Source: Lachnospiraceae bacterium UBA1201
Lineage (GTDB): Bacteria; Bacillota; Clostridia; Lachnospirales; Lachnospiraceae
Direction of reading: 5' to 3'
Length of the DNA: 7,865 bases
NCBI GenBank assembly: GCA_002309675.1
Contig: DBXX01000006.1
Coordinates: 1,081 to 8,945, forward strand
Within the stretch, counting starts at the first letter, position 1. Each line of letters starts with the position of its first letter. This document shows, in pieces, positions 1 through 6,561 of this stretch. Both the position numbers and the translations under genes were made by a program. The notes under the pieces were generated by a model. That model was not told where the DNA came from. It made no database searches and was given only the letters and a program-made list of their open reading frames with translations.

Positions 1-1355
1 GGCTGGACTTTTTCGAGCCGGTAGGCTCCGCTCTCCAAAAGGATGGCGAGGTCGCGGGCCAATGTCGCGGGGTCGCAGCTGACGTAGACGATGCGCTGCG
101 GTGCGAGCGCCAGCATGGTCGCCAAAAGTTTCTCGTCGCAGCCTTTGCGCGGCGGGTCGACGACCACAACGTCCGGAGCCGCCTCCGGCCGCTTCTGAAG
201 CAGCGGCGCGATATCCTCGGCGCTGCCGACCATGAATTCGGTATTCAGCAGACTGTTCAGGAGCGCATTGTCCTTCGCGTTTTCGATGGCCTGCGGCACG
301 ATCTCAACACCGTAGACCTTCTTCGCCTTCTGCGCGAGAAACAGGGAAATGGTCCCGATGCCGCAGTAGAGGTCCCAGACGACTTCGTTGCCGCTAAGGC
401 CCGCGAAATCCAGAGCACAGCCGTAGAGTTTCTCGGTCTGCACCGGGTTCACCTGAAAGAACGAATGCGGTCCGATGTGGAACTTCAGGTTCCCGATCGT
501 ATCTTCGATATACGGAGTCCCATAGAGGAGGATCGTCTCCTCACCCAGGATCACGTTCGTATTTTTCGTGTTGATGTTGACGGAAATGCTCGCCATGCCC
601 GGCTGCTCCTTCAGGGCTGCCACAAGTTCATCCGCGTGCAGGAGGTCCTTCACACGCCCGTTAATGATGATGCAGACCATCCATTGTCCGGTCGTATGAC
701 CATGACGGATCAGCAGGTGGCGCACCAACCCCGTGTGCGAGTTCTCATCATACGCCGAAATCTTATAGCGATTCATGTGCGATAGCACGATGCGCGCGAT
801 CTTTGCATTTCCCGTGTCCGCGAGCAGGCAGTCTTCGTGGGCAATGATCGCGTGGGTGCGGCCGGCATAGAAGCCCGCCACGAGCTTATGCTCGCGGTCA
901 TAGCCGATGGGCAGCTGCGTCTTATTACGGTAACGCCAGGGATCGTCCATACCGAGCGTAGGAGCCACGTAGACGCCCTTTTCACCCTCAGACGGGGAAA
1001 TATCCGATTCATCGCCAAAAGCCGCTATATGGCCGATATGGCGCAATTTACGGATAACCGTTTCGCGTTTCAGTTTCAGTTGCGTTTCGTAGTCGATCTC
1101 CTGGAACTGGCAGCCTCCACAGGCGCGCGCGACCTTACAGCGCGCCGGCACACGGTGCGGCGACGGCGTGATCACCTCGAGCATCTTCGCATAGCAGTAA
1201 TTCTTCATCACCTTCGTGACAACTGCGCGCACAAAATCCCCCACGATGGCGTCCTTCACGAAAAACGTCAAGCCGTCATCCCGGGTTTTTCCTATTCCTT
1301 CACCCTGGTCGCTCATATCGGTGATGGCGACCTCAATTATATCATTCTTATTCAT
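1..1355 (-). CDS. rlmD: 23S rRNA (uracil-C5)-methyltransferase, RlmD/RlmCD type (C-terminus cut by window edge)
   Basis: This enzyme is predicted to methylate C5 of a uracil in 23S rRNA (U1939 for RlmD; the Bacillus relative RlmCD also does U747), using S-adenosylmethionine in the cytoplasm. The reading frame is open from an ATG at 1355 to the left edge, giving 451 residues. An N-terminal TRAM RNA-binding domain spans about residues 1-62. A 4Fe-4S cluster set is visible: Cys73, Cys79 and Cys82 (C-x5-C-G-G-C) and, further on, Cys176. The SAM-binding motif DLYCGIG is at 328-334, DPPRKGCD at 400-407, and the catalytic SCDPATLARD has its nucleophile Cys427. Family members are about 455-460 residues, so only the last few are missing. 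The start is supported by AAGG 5 nt upstream and by the TRAM domain beginning at once. The gene lies 46 bp downstream of yhaM and is probably cotranscribed with it. RlmD versus dual-specificity RlmCD cannot be decided from sequence alone. Confidence 0.93.
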   Translation of the reverse strand, partial: MNKNDIIEVAITDMSDQGEGIGKTRDDGLTFFVKDAIVGDFVRAVVTKVMKNYCYAKMLEVITPSPHRVPARCKVARACGGCQFQEIDYETQLKLKRETVIRKLRHIGHIAAFGDESDISPSEGEKGVYVAPTLGMDDPWRYRNKTQLPIGYDREHKLVAGFYAGRTHAIIAHEDCLLADTGNAKIARIVLSHMNRYKISAYDENSHTGLVRHLLIRHGHTTGQWMVCIIINGRVKDLLHADELVAALKEQPGMASISVNINTKNTNVILGEETILLYGTPYIEDTIGNLKFHIGPHSFFQVNPVQTEKLYGCALDFAGLSGNEVVWDLYCGIGTISLFLAQKAKKVYGVEIVPQAIENAKDNALLNSLLNTEFMVGSAEDIAPLLQKRPEAAPDVVVVDPPRKGCDEKLLATMLALAPQRIVYVSCDPATLARDLAILLESGAYRLEKVQ

Positions 1356-1401
1356 GTCAGCCTTATATGCGCAGTACGTCGGATCGCGCCTGTCACGCGG
1401 T

Positions 1402-2352
1402 TCACTGCTGCGACGGTGTAGTCCGGCGAATGTTTGCGTCCAGGAAGCGATTGAAGCCCAACCAATCATTGTTCGCCTTCTGCGCATCCAATGCCTCGAT
1501 AAATGTCTCGATCTTAGCGTCGGTATTATCCGCCATGTGCAATGCCATGGCTTCTACCAGTTCCGGCTTCTTCGGCGAACCGAACTCGTACTCGCCGTGG
1601 TGCGCCAAAATGCAGTGGCGCAGCTCAGAAGCAGTCTTCTTCGGAAAGTCCGGAATCAGAGCTATCCGCTTTCCGATCAGCTCGTAGCCCATGACGATGT
1701 GCCCCAGAAGCTGACCGTCGTCGGTATAATCATTTGCCGGAAAATCGGAGATCTCCCACAATTTGCCGATGTCATGCAGCATGGCCGCGCTCAGCAGAAG
1801 ATCCCGGTTCAGGAACGGGTACAGTTTGGAATAAAAATCACAAAGCTTCGTCACGGAGACGGTGTGCTCCAGCAGTCCGCCGATGAAACTGTGATGCACG
1901 CTCTTCGCGGCAGAATGGCGGCGGAATGCCTTAACGACACGCTCATCCTCCACCAGAATGTTCTTCAGCAAGGCCTGCAAATGCGGCTCCTTCACACTGT
2001 CGATCATCGCGCAGAGCTCCGCATACATCTGGTCATTATCCTTTGCAGAGACCGGCAGGTAGTCCTTTAGAACATACTCGCCTTCATCCGCCACACGCAC
2101 GCGGCGCAGCGCACACTGCAGATTCCCGTTGTAAGTCGTGATATCACCTTCGACGAAGATAAAATCCAGGTTCTCGAAGTCCTCGATGCCGCCGGTAAAA
2201 TCCCAGATCTTTGCATCCAGGGTGCCGGTCTTATCCTGCAGCGTCAGGCTGCAGTAGGGTTTCTTTGACTTTCCGGTCAGCATCTGCTTGTTTTTGCAGA
2301 AGTATACGCCGGAAACGTGGTCTCCGTCTTTCAGGTTCTCGATAAAATACAT
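1402..2352 (-). CDS. yhaM: 3'-5' exoribonuclease YhaM (OB-fold plus HD domain)
   Basis: The product is 316 residues, matching the usual YhaM length of about 314. YhaM family enzymes are metal-dependent 3'-5' exoribonucleases that trim a few nucleotides from RNA 3' ends in the cytoplasm. An OB-fold nucleic-acid-binding domain covers about residues 8-95 (motif LTLQDKTGTLDAKIWDF). The HD phosphohydrolase domain covers about 155-285, with candidate metal ligands His163 (LLEHT), His193-Asp194 (MLHDIGK), His218 (LGHIVMG), His251/His252 (LAHHG) and Asp275 (HMADN). All the expected HD residues are present, so it should be active. The ribosome binding site is weak (AGAAAGAG a few bases before the ATG), and a short hairpin lies just upstream. 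The gene starts 43 bp after the stop of the HtrA-like gene and ends 46 bp before rlmD, as the middle gene of a probable three-gene minus-strand operon. Family assignment is confident; in vivo targets are unknown. Confidence 0.93.
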   Translation of the reverse strand: MYFIENLKDGDHVSGVYFCKNKQMLTGKSKKPYCSLTLQDKTGTLDAKIWDFTGGIEDFENLDFIFVEGDITTYNGNLQCALRRVRVADEGEYVLKDYLPVSAKDNDQMYAELCAMIDSVKEPHLQALLKNILVEDERVVKAFRRHSAAKSVHHSFIGGLLEHTVSVTKLCDFYSKLYPFLNRDLLLSAAMLHDIGKLWEISDFPANDYTDDGQLLGHIVMGYELIGKRIALIPDFPKKTASELRHCILAHHGEYEFGSPKKPELVEAMALHMADNTDAKIETFIEALDAQKANNDWLGFNRFLDANIRRTTPSQQ

Positions 2353-2368
2353 ACTGTTCTCTTTCTAA

Positions 2369-2385
2369 GGCAGGTAGGGCCTGCC
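2369..2385 (-). other. Short intergenic hairpin before yhaM
   Basis: A perfect 6-bp inverted repeat (GGCAGG / CCTGCC) with a 5-nt loop sits in the 43-bp gap between the HtrA-like stop and the yhaM start. On the minus-strand transcript it is followed by TTAGAAAG rather than a run of U, so it does not look like an intrinsic terminator. It could be an mRNA processing or stability element, or it could tune yhaM translation, because the weak ribosome binding site begins just after it. The role is inference; only the symmetry is seen. Confidence 0.4.
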
Positions 2386-2395
2386 ACCCTTTCCT

Positions 2396-3820
2396 TTATT
2401 TACGTGCTCCCAGAGTCACGCTGATCGGTACTTCAACATAAGTGTCACGTCCCAGACGCATCACCGTTACCTTCACGGTCTCACCCGGCAAATGCCGTCC
2501 CTGCGTCGTCAGGACTTCTTTCAGCTGGTTCATCCGGGTCACGCTCTTCGAGCTGATCATCGTAATGATATCGCCGCTCATGATGCCCGCCTGATAGGCC
2601 GGGCTGTCCTGCTGCACCGATGTCACGTATATGCCCTCCGGCATGCCACTGGCCTGCGAGATGGTCTGCGTGATATTCTGGCCAATGATTCCGAAATAAC
2701 TGGTGTCATCCTGGTTCGCCATGTTTGCCATGATGCCGGTCAGTTCCTCGGTCGCAACCGCCGCGATATAACCCTCCATCACAGGATCCTTATATCTCGA
2801 GTTAATAAGGCCGATCAGCTGTCCGCTCATATTTACCAGGAAGCCCGTGCCTCCCTCGGGAGCATTGATGTTCGTATAATACATGCGGAAGGCCGTGTCG
2901 ACCGCCATCTGGTCATGGCGCATCTCCACAACGGAACCATAGCCCATGGTTCCGCATGTGCGGTAAGGCGCTCCGACCGCGATGACCGGACTGCCGGCGC
3001 GGATCTGGTAAGTATTGCCCAGTTCGATACAGTTCAGCGAATTATACAGTTCCTGCTGCGTTTCGTCAAACTGAACGCACAGGATCGCCAGACCCATGAT
3101 GGAGTCTGTGCCGCGCAGTTCTGCGGGCATGTATTCGCTGTGCCCCGAAAACCGGATGACCGGATTCTGGATGGCTGACGCTTCGTAATTCGTCAGGATG
3201 AAGATCGTGCGAACGCTATCCAGATGCGAGAACATGATGCCTGATGCGGCGCCCTGCTCCGTATGGAATACCGGATCGACCGAATCCTGCGAAACGATGG
3301 TCACGAGGCTCTTCTCCACATTCTGATAGATCTTTTGGATCTCACGGGCATAGTTTTCGATGTCGCGTACATCGACCTTGATGTCTTTTATCCTTCGGTC
3401 AATGCTTCTCTCGATCCATTCTTTATCGACCGGGAGCAATGCGCCTTCGGACTCGGGCAATGTCTCCTCCGTGCTCTCCTCAGTGGTCGGCTCCTCCGTC
3501 TCGGGCGGGGTCGTATCCTCCACCGTCTGCTCCTCGCTGTGCGTAGCCAAAATGATCCGTTCCGCGGTCGTCGTCTCGACGACATCGTCTCCGTGCATCT
3601 TCGATATGTACGGGTAGATCCATACAAACGAAACACAAGCGATCAGACCGAATAAGACCGCGCCGAAAAAGCCTCCGATGGCCACTGCCAGGAAGCGGGA
3701 ACGTCGTTTCGGCTTTACGATCTTTTCACGAATATATGGTTGCTCGCCGCCCTTTTGCGAACCTTCATCGCCCGGGGCGGTATTTGAATTCTTCATCTCG
3801 TCGTCTCTTTTATCCGCCAT
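2396..3820 (-). CDS. Membrane-anchored HtrA/DegP-like protein with PDZ domain, predicted catalytically inactive
   Basis: This 474-residue protein has HtrA-like (S1C) architecture. A basic cytoplasmic N-terminus of about 42 residues is followed by one membrane segment at about 43-72 (no signal cleavage evident). A Thr/Glu/Pro-rich acidic linker covers about 78-128, a degenerate trypsin-like domain about 163-358, and a C-terminal PDZ domain about 373-468 (GIYVTSVQQDSPAYQAGI...GDII). The protease and PDZ parts should lie outside the membrane. The catalytic residues seem lost: ILTNNHV reads ILTNYEA (His to Glu213), DLAVL reads GLAIL (Asp to Gly243), and GNSGGPLVN reads EGGTGFLVN (Ser to Gly324). 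It therefore probably binds peptides or senses envelope state rather than cutting. The ATG at 3820 is chosen because GAGG lies 6 nt upstream and a promoter lies at 3891-3919. A longer open frame reaching 3946 would begin upstream of that promoter. It is the first gene of the minus-strand set. Fold assignment is firm; loss of activity rests on alignment by eye. Confidence 0.87.
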   Translation of the reverse strand: MADKRDDEMKNSNTAPGDEGSQKGGEQPYIREKIVKPKRRSRFLAVAIGGFFGAVLFGLIACVSFVWIYPYISKMHGDDVVETTTAERIILATHSEEQTVEDTTPPETEEPTTEESTEETLPESEGALLPVDKEWIERSIDRRIKDIKVDVRDIENYAREIQKIYQNVEKSLVTIVSQDSVDPVFHTEQGAASGIMFSHLDSVRTIFILTNYEASAIQNPVIRFSGHSEYMPAELRGTDSIMGLAILCVQFDETQQELYNSLNCIELGNTYQIRAGSPVIAVGAPYRTCGTMGYGSVVEMRHDQMAVDTAFRMYYTNINAPEGGTGFLVNMSGQLIGLINSRYKDPVMEGYIAAVATEELTGIMANMANQDDTSYFGIIGQNITQTISQASGMPEGIYVTSVQQDSPAYQAGIMSGDIITMISSKSVTRMNQLKEVLTTQGRHLPGETVKVTVMRLGRDTYVEVPISVTLGARK

Positions 3821-3890
3821 GTTGATCCTCGATATCTGAAATGTACTTCGTACTGTATAGGAGACTGTGACTGTATGTGTATTATCATCT

Positions 3891-3919
3891 ATTATACTCG
3901 ATTTTACCCGATTTGAAAA
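3891..3919 (-). promoter_or_regulatory. Sigma-A-type promoter for the HtrA-like/yhaM/rlmD set
   Basis: On the minus strand a perfect -10 TATAAT (plus 3891-3896) lies 17 bp downstream of TTTTCA (plus 3914-3919), which matches four of six -35 consensus positions. The predicted transcription start is near 3884, giving a 5' leader of about 64 nt before the ATG at 3820. The promoter lies inside the longer open frame that reaches 3946, which argues for the shorter protein. This is a prediction from consensus and spacing only. Confidence 0.65.
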
Positions 3920-3943
3920 TACCCAAATCTCAATTTGCGATTT
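3899..3943. repeat. Three CGATTT direct repeats in the promoter region
   Basis: CGATTT occurs at 3899-3904, 3909-3914 and 3938-3943. The first two are 10 bp apart and the third is 29 bp beyond the second, so all fall near the same face of the helix. The first two lie across the spacer and the edge of the -35 of the minus-strand promoter. Direct half-sites spaced about one helical turn apart are typical of OmpR/PhoB-type regulator sites, and such a regulator is encoded downstream. The link is speculative because a six-base word recurs by chance in AT-rich DNA. Confidence 0.3.
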
Positions 3944-3949
3944 CACGCT

Positions 3950-3977
3950 TTTACTACGTCGGGACTTATGATATAAT
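3950..3977 (+). promoter_or_regulatory. Extended -10 promoter for mutS2 and the two-component genes
   Basis: A perfect -10 TATAAT at 3972-3977 is preceded by TG one base upstream, forming the extended -10 TGATATAAT. A -35-like TTTACT (four of six matches) lies at 3950-3955 with a 16-bp spacer. The start is predicted at the G near 3984. No other convincing plus-strand promoter was noticed before the response regulator, so this probably drives mutS2, the regulator and the kinase together. Confidence 0.7.
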
Positions 3978-3983
3978 ATACTT

Positions 3984-4151
3984 GGTATGGTATGTGCTCA
4001 CGGAGCAGTCGCCGGTCCGTGGGGCACGAAACAGAACGTATCGGGTCCTGTATCCCGAATAAAAGATCAGATCAGCAAATCGAATACCATACGATCATTA
4101 CAGAAAGAATCGCACGGCATTTGCCGTATAGACGAAGGTATAAAAAGAACC
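3984..4151 (+). promoter_or_regulatory. Structured 5' leader of mutS2 (possible riboswitch-like or other cis-acting RNA)
   Basis: The predicted transcript begins at or within a base of GTATGGTAT (3985-3993), which is perfectly complementary to ATACCATAC (4084-4092). This can form a 9-bp helix that closes the first 110 nt or so. Inside it, directly abutting, is a hairpin of 11 bp (one G-U pair, one bulged G) pairing 3994-4004 with 4016-4027 around an 11-nt loop. A second hairpin pairs TCGGG 4041-4045 with CCCGA 4054-4058. A third, ACGGC/GCCGT at 4114-4118 and 4123-4127, stands just before the start region. There is no U-tract terminator. I do not recognise a known riboswitch, T-box or 6S RNA signature. 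Pairing is read by eye and no folding energy was computed. Confidence 0.45.
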
Positions 4152-6539
4152 ATGAACGAAAAATCACTCCGGGTATTGGAATACAATAAGATCGTCGCAA
4201 TGCTCGCGGAGCACGCCACGACCCCGTCGGGCCGGAAACTCTGTGAGGAATTAAAACCGACCGACGATCCCGAAACGATACGACAGACCCAAAAAGAGAC
4301 GTCCGACGCGGTCTCCCGTTGCTATCGCAAGGGAAATCCGAGTTTTTCAGGCACACGCGACGTCATCCCCTCGCTGAAGCGCCTGTCTTTAGGCAGCGGT
4401 CTGTCCATCACCGAGCTTCTGAACATTTCCTCGCTTCTGAAAGCAACCGCAAGGGCGCGCTCCTACGGCGTGCGCGACGTGGAGCCTGAAGAATATGATT
4501 CGCTGGACGAGCGCTTCATAAGCCTGGCTCCGCTGACGCAGATTGGCCGTGAGATCGACCGCTGCATCCTCTCCGAGGAGGAGATCGCGGACGATGCGAG
4601 TGCCGGCCTTCAGAATGTGCGCCGGAAACTGGCCGTCACGAAGCAGCGCATCAGCTCGCAGTTGGCTTCCATGCTACAGTCCCAGCGCACCCTGCTCCAG
4701 GATGCGGTCGTGACCATGCGCGACGGACGTTACTGCATCCCCGTAAAGGCGGAATACAAATCACAGGTGTCCGGTATGGTGCACGATCAGAGCGCCAGCG
4801 GCTCCACGATCTTCATCGAACCCAGCGCGGTCGTAAAACTGAACAACGACCTGCGGGAACTCGAGATCGAAGAACAGAAAGAGATCGAGAAGGTCCTCGC
4901 GACCCTCTCCAATTTGTGCGCCCCCGAGGCCGAAACGATCGAGAATGACTTCCGCACGCTGACCGAGCTGGATTTCATCTTCGCGAAGGCCACCTTCGCG
5001 CGCAGTTATAACGGCACCGAGCCGGACTTCAACACGGACGGCATCATCAGCCTGAAGAAGGCGCGCCACCCGCTGATTCCGGCGGACGTCGTCGTGCCGA
5101 TCGATATCACACTGGGGCAGGACTACGACCTGCTGGTCATCACCGGTCCGAACACCGGTGGTAAGACGGTCACCTTAAAGACCGTGGGCCTGTGCACCCT
5201 GATGGGCCAGGCCGGCCTGTTCATCCCGGCCTTCGACCATTCGAAGCTGGCGGTGTTCCGCGAGGTCTTCGCGGACATAGGCGACGAGCAGAGCATCGAG
5301 CAGAGCCTGAGTACGTTCTCCTCGCACATTAAAAACATTGCCCCGATCTTAGAGCAGGCGGACCAGGAAACACTGGTCCTGTTCGACGAGCTGGGCGCCG
5401 GCACCGACCCGACCGAGGGCGCGGCGCTGGCCATCTCCATCCTGTCGTTCCTGCACAACATGAAGGTGCGGACCCTGGCGACCACGCACTACAGCGAGCT
5501 GAAGGTCTACGCCCTGTCCACGGACGGCGTGGAAAATGCGAGCTGCGAATTCGACGTAGCGACGCTCCGCCCGACCTACCGGCTCCTGGTCGGCATCCCC
5601 GGAAAGAGTAACGCATTTGCCATATCGAGTAAACTGGGCATCCCGGACTACATCATCGACGATGCGAAGAAGCACTTAAGTTCCGACGCGAAGTCCTTCG
5701 AGGACATCGTCAGCGAACTGGAGCACGCGCGCGTCGACATCGAGCGTAAGCAGGCAGAGGTCGAGGCACTGAAAGCAGATCTTACGCGCGAGCGCGATGC
5801 ACTCACCGCACAGCAGGAGAAACTGGCGGCGCAGAAAGAAAAGATCCTCGAGGACGCGCGGCAGAAAGCCCAGTCCATGCTGCAGGATACGAAGAATTTC
5901 GTGGATGAGACCATCCGCGATCTGAATAAAAAGAGCGTGGGCGGAGCGCAGATCCGCTCCATGGAGGAAGACCGGACGAAGGTCCGCGAGCGCCTGGACA
6001 AGGTATCCCAAGGCTCGAAGAATAAGGTCGAACCGAAGAAAAATGCGGCAGGCTCGCTCTCCGCTTCCGACTTAAAGATCGGCGACCGCATCCTGGTGCA
6101 CTCTCTGAACCTGAAGGGCACCGTGAGCACGCTTCCGAACGCGAAGGGCGACTTCTACGCGCAGATGGGCATTCTCCGTTCCCTCGTGAACATCAAGGAC
6201 GTGTCCCTGCTGCCGGATGAACCGACCGTGACGATGAACCAAAGCGCAGTCGGCGGCATGGGAAAGATCAAAATGTCGAAATCGGCCATCATTTCCCCGG
6301 AGATCAACCTGATCGGAAAGACGGTGGACGAGGCATTGCCCGAGATGGAGAAATATCTGGACGATGCATACCTCGCACATCTGGAGAAGGTACGCGTGGT
6401 CCACGGCCGCGGCACGGGTGCGCTGCGCAACGGACTGCACCAGAAACTGCGGAAACTCAAATACGTAAAAGAATTCCACTTAGGTGAGTATGGCGAGGGC
6501 GACTCCGGCGTCACCATCGTCGTGTTTAAGGAAAGATAA
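4152..6539 (+). CDS. mutS2: Endonuclease MutS2 (MutS family ATPase with Smr domain)
   Basis: The product is 795 residues (family about 785). MutS2 lacks the mismatch-recognition domain of MutS. It is reported to act on recombination intermediates and, in Bacillus, on collided ribosomes, in the cytoplasm. Core and lever helices cover about residues 1-290. The ATPase domain has Walker A GPNTGGKT at 332-339, the dimer signature SLSTFSSHI at 385-393, Walker B LVLFDELGAGTDP at 408-420, and TTHYSELK at 444-451. A charged coiled coil spans about 510-625, a small beta-rich (KOW-like) segment about 638-690, and the Smr domain about 717-793 with HGRGTG at 751-756. The usual Smr LDLRG motif reads INLIG (718-722), lacking Asp and Arg. 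The start at 4152 fits the family N-terminus (MNEKSLRVLEYNKI). Its ribosome binding site is poor, with GAAGG 13 nt upstream. An in-frame ATG at 3987 is rejected because it lies about 3 nt from the predicted transcript start. A structured leader precedes the gene, and a response regulator follows after 22 bp. Confidence 0.95.
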   Translation: MNEKSLRVLEYNKIVAMLAEHATTPSGRKLCEELKPTDDPETIRQTQKETSDAVSRCYRKGNPSFSGTRDVIPSLKRLSLGSGLSITELLNISSLLKATARARSYGVRDVEPEEYDSLDERFISLAPLTQIGREIDRCILSEEEIADDASAGLQNVRRKLAVTKQRISSQLASMLQSQRTLLQDAVVTMRDGRYCIPVKAEYKSQVSGMVHDQSASGSTIFIEPSAVVKLNNDLRELEIEEQKEIEKVLATLSNLCAPEAETIENDFRTLTELDFIFAKATFARSYNGTEPDFNTDGIISLKKARHPLIPADVVVPIDITLGQDYDLLVITGPNTGGKTVTLKTVGLCTLMGQAGLFIPAFDHSKLAVFREVFADIGDEQSIEQSLSTFSSHIKNIAPILEQADQETLVLFDELGAGTDPTEGAALAISILSFLHNMKVRTLATTHYSELKVYALSTDGVENASCEFDVATLRPTYRLLVGIPGKSNAFAISSKLGIPDYIIDDAKKHLSSDAKSFEDIVSELEHARVDIERKQAEVEALKADLTRERDALTAQQEKLAAQKEKILEDARQKAQSMLQDTKNFVDETIRDLNKKSVGGAQIRSMEEDRTKVRERLDKVSQGSKNKVEPKKNAAGSLSASDLKIGDRILVHSLNLKGTVSTLPNAKGDFYAQMGILRSLVNIKDVSLLPDEPTVTMNQSAVGGMGKIKMSKSAIISPEINLIGKTVDEALPEMEKYLDDAYLAHLEKVRVVHGRGTGALRNGLHQKLRKLKYVKEFHLGEYGEGDSGVTIVVFKER

Positions 6540-6561
6540 CGCCGGTCAGGAGGATAGGATT

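Larger units (their letters stand above)
3821..4151. promoter_or_regulatory. Divergent intergenic control region
   Basis: This 331-bp gap between the two divergent gene sets holds no convincing gene. It contains a minus-strand promoter for the HtrA-like gene, a plus-strand promoter for mutS2, three copies of CGATTT at 3899, 3909 and 3938 between and within the promoters, and a structured leader for mutS2 from about 3984 to 4151. The two -35 elements face away from each other with about 30 bp between them, so one bound regulator could affect both directions. The stretch is more AT-rich around 3880-3980 than the flanking genes, as expected for promoters. Confidence 0.75.

Noticed and set aside
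465..3655. Plus-strand open frames of up to 284 codons across rlmD, yhaM and the HtrA-like gene
   Set aside because: The opposite strand carries clear conserved proteins throughout. The plus-strand translations resemble no family and are explained by codon bias on the real strand.
3821..3946. A 42-residue N-terminal extension of the HtrA-like protein, starting at an ATG at 3946
   Set aside because: The extension runs through the predicted -35 and -10 elements of its own promoter. The ATG at 3820 has a GAGG ribosome binding site 6 nt upstream and gives a normal basic N-terminus before the membrane helix.
4041..4064. The TCGGG...CCCGA hairpin followed by AATAAAA as an intrinsic terminator or attenuator
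   Set aside because: The stem is only 5 bp and is followed by A residues, not U, on the plus-strand transcript. It is kept only as part of the leader structure.
3987..4151. An in-frame 55-residue extension of MutS2 from an ATG at 3987, and an overlapping 65-codon frame from 3992 to 4189
   Set aside because: Both ATGs lie within about 10 nt of the predicted transcript start and have no ribosome binding site. The 3987 extension has no resemblance to the MutS2 family, whose N-terminus begins at 4152. Neither frame has recognisable protein character.
4761..6517. Several open frames of 68-160 codons on the minus strand inside mutS2
   Set aside because: They lie antisense to a well-conserved gene, are low-complexity (Ser/Arg/Leu-rich), and lack ribosome binding sites and known domains. 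They are frame shadows of GC-rich coding sequence.
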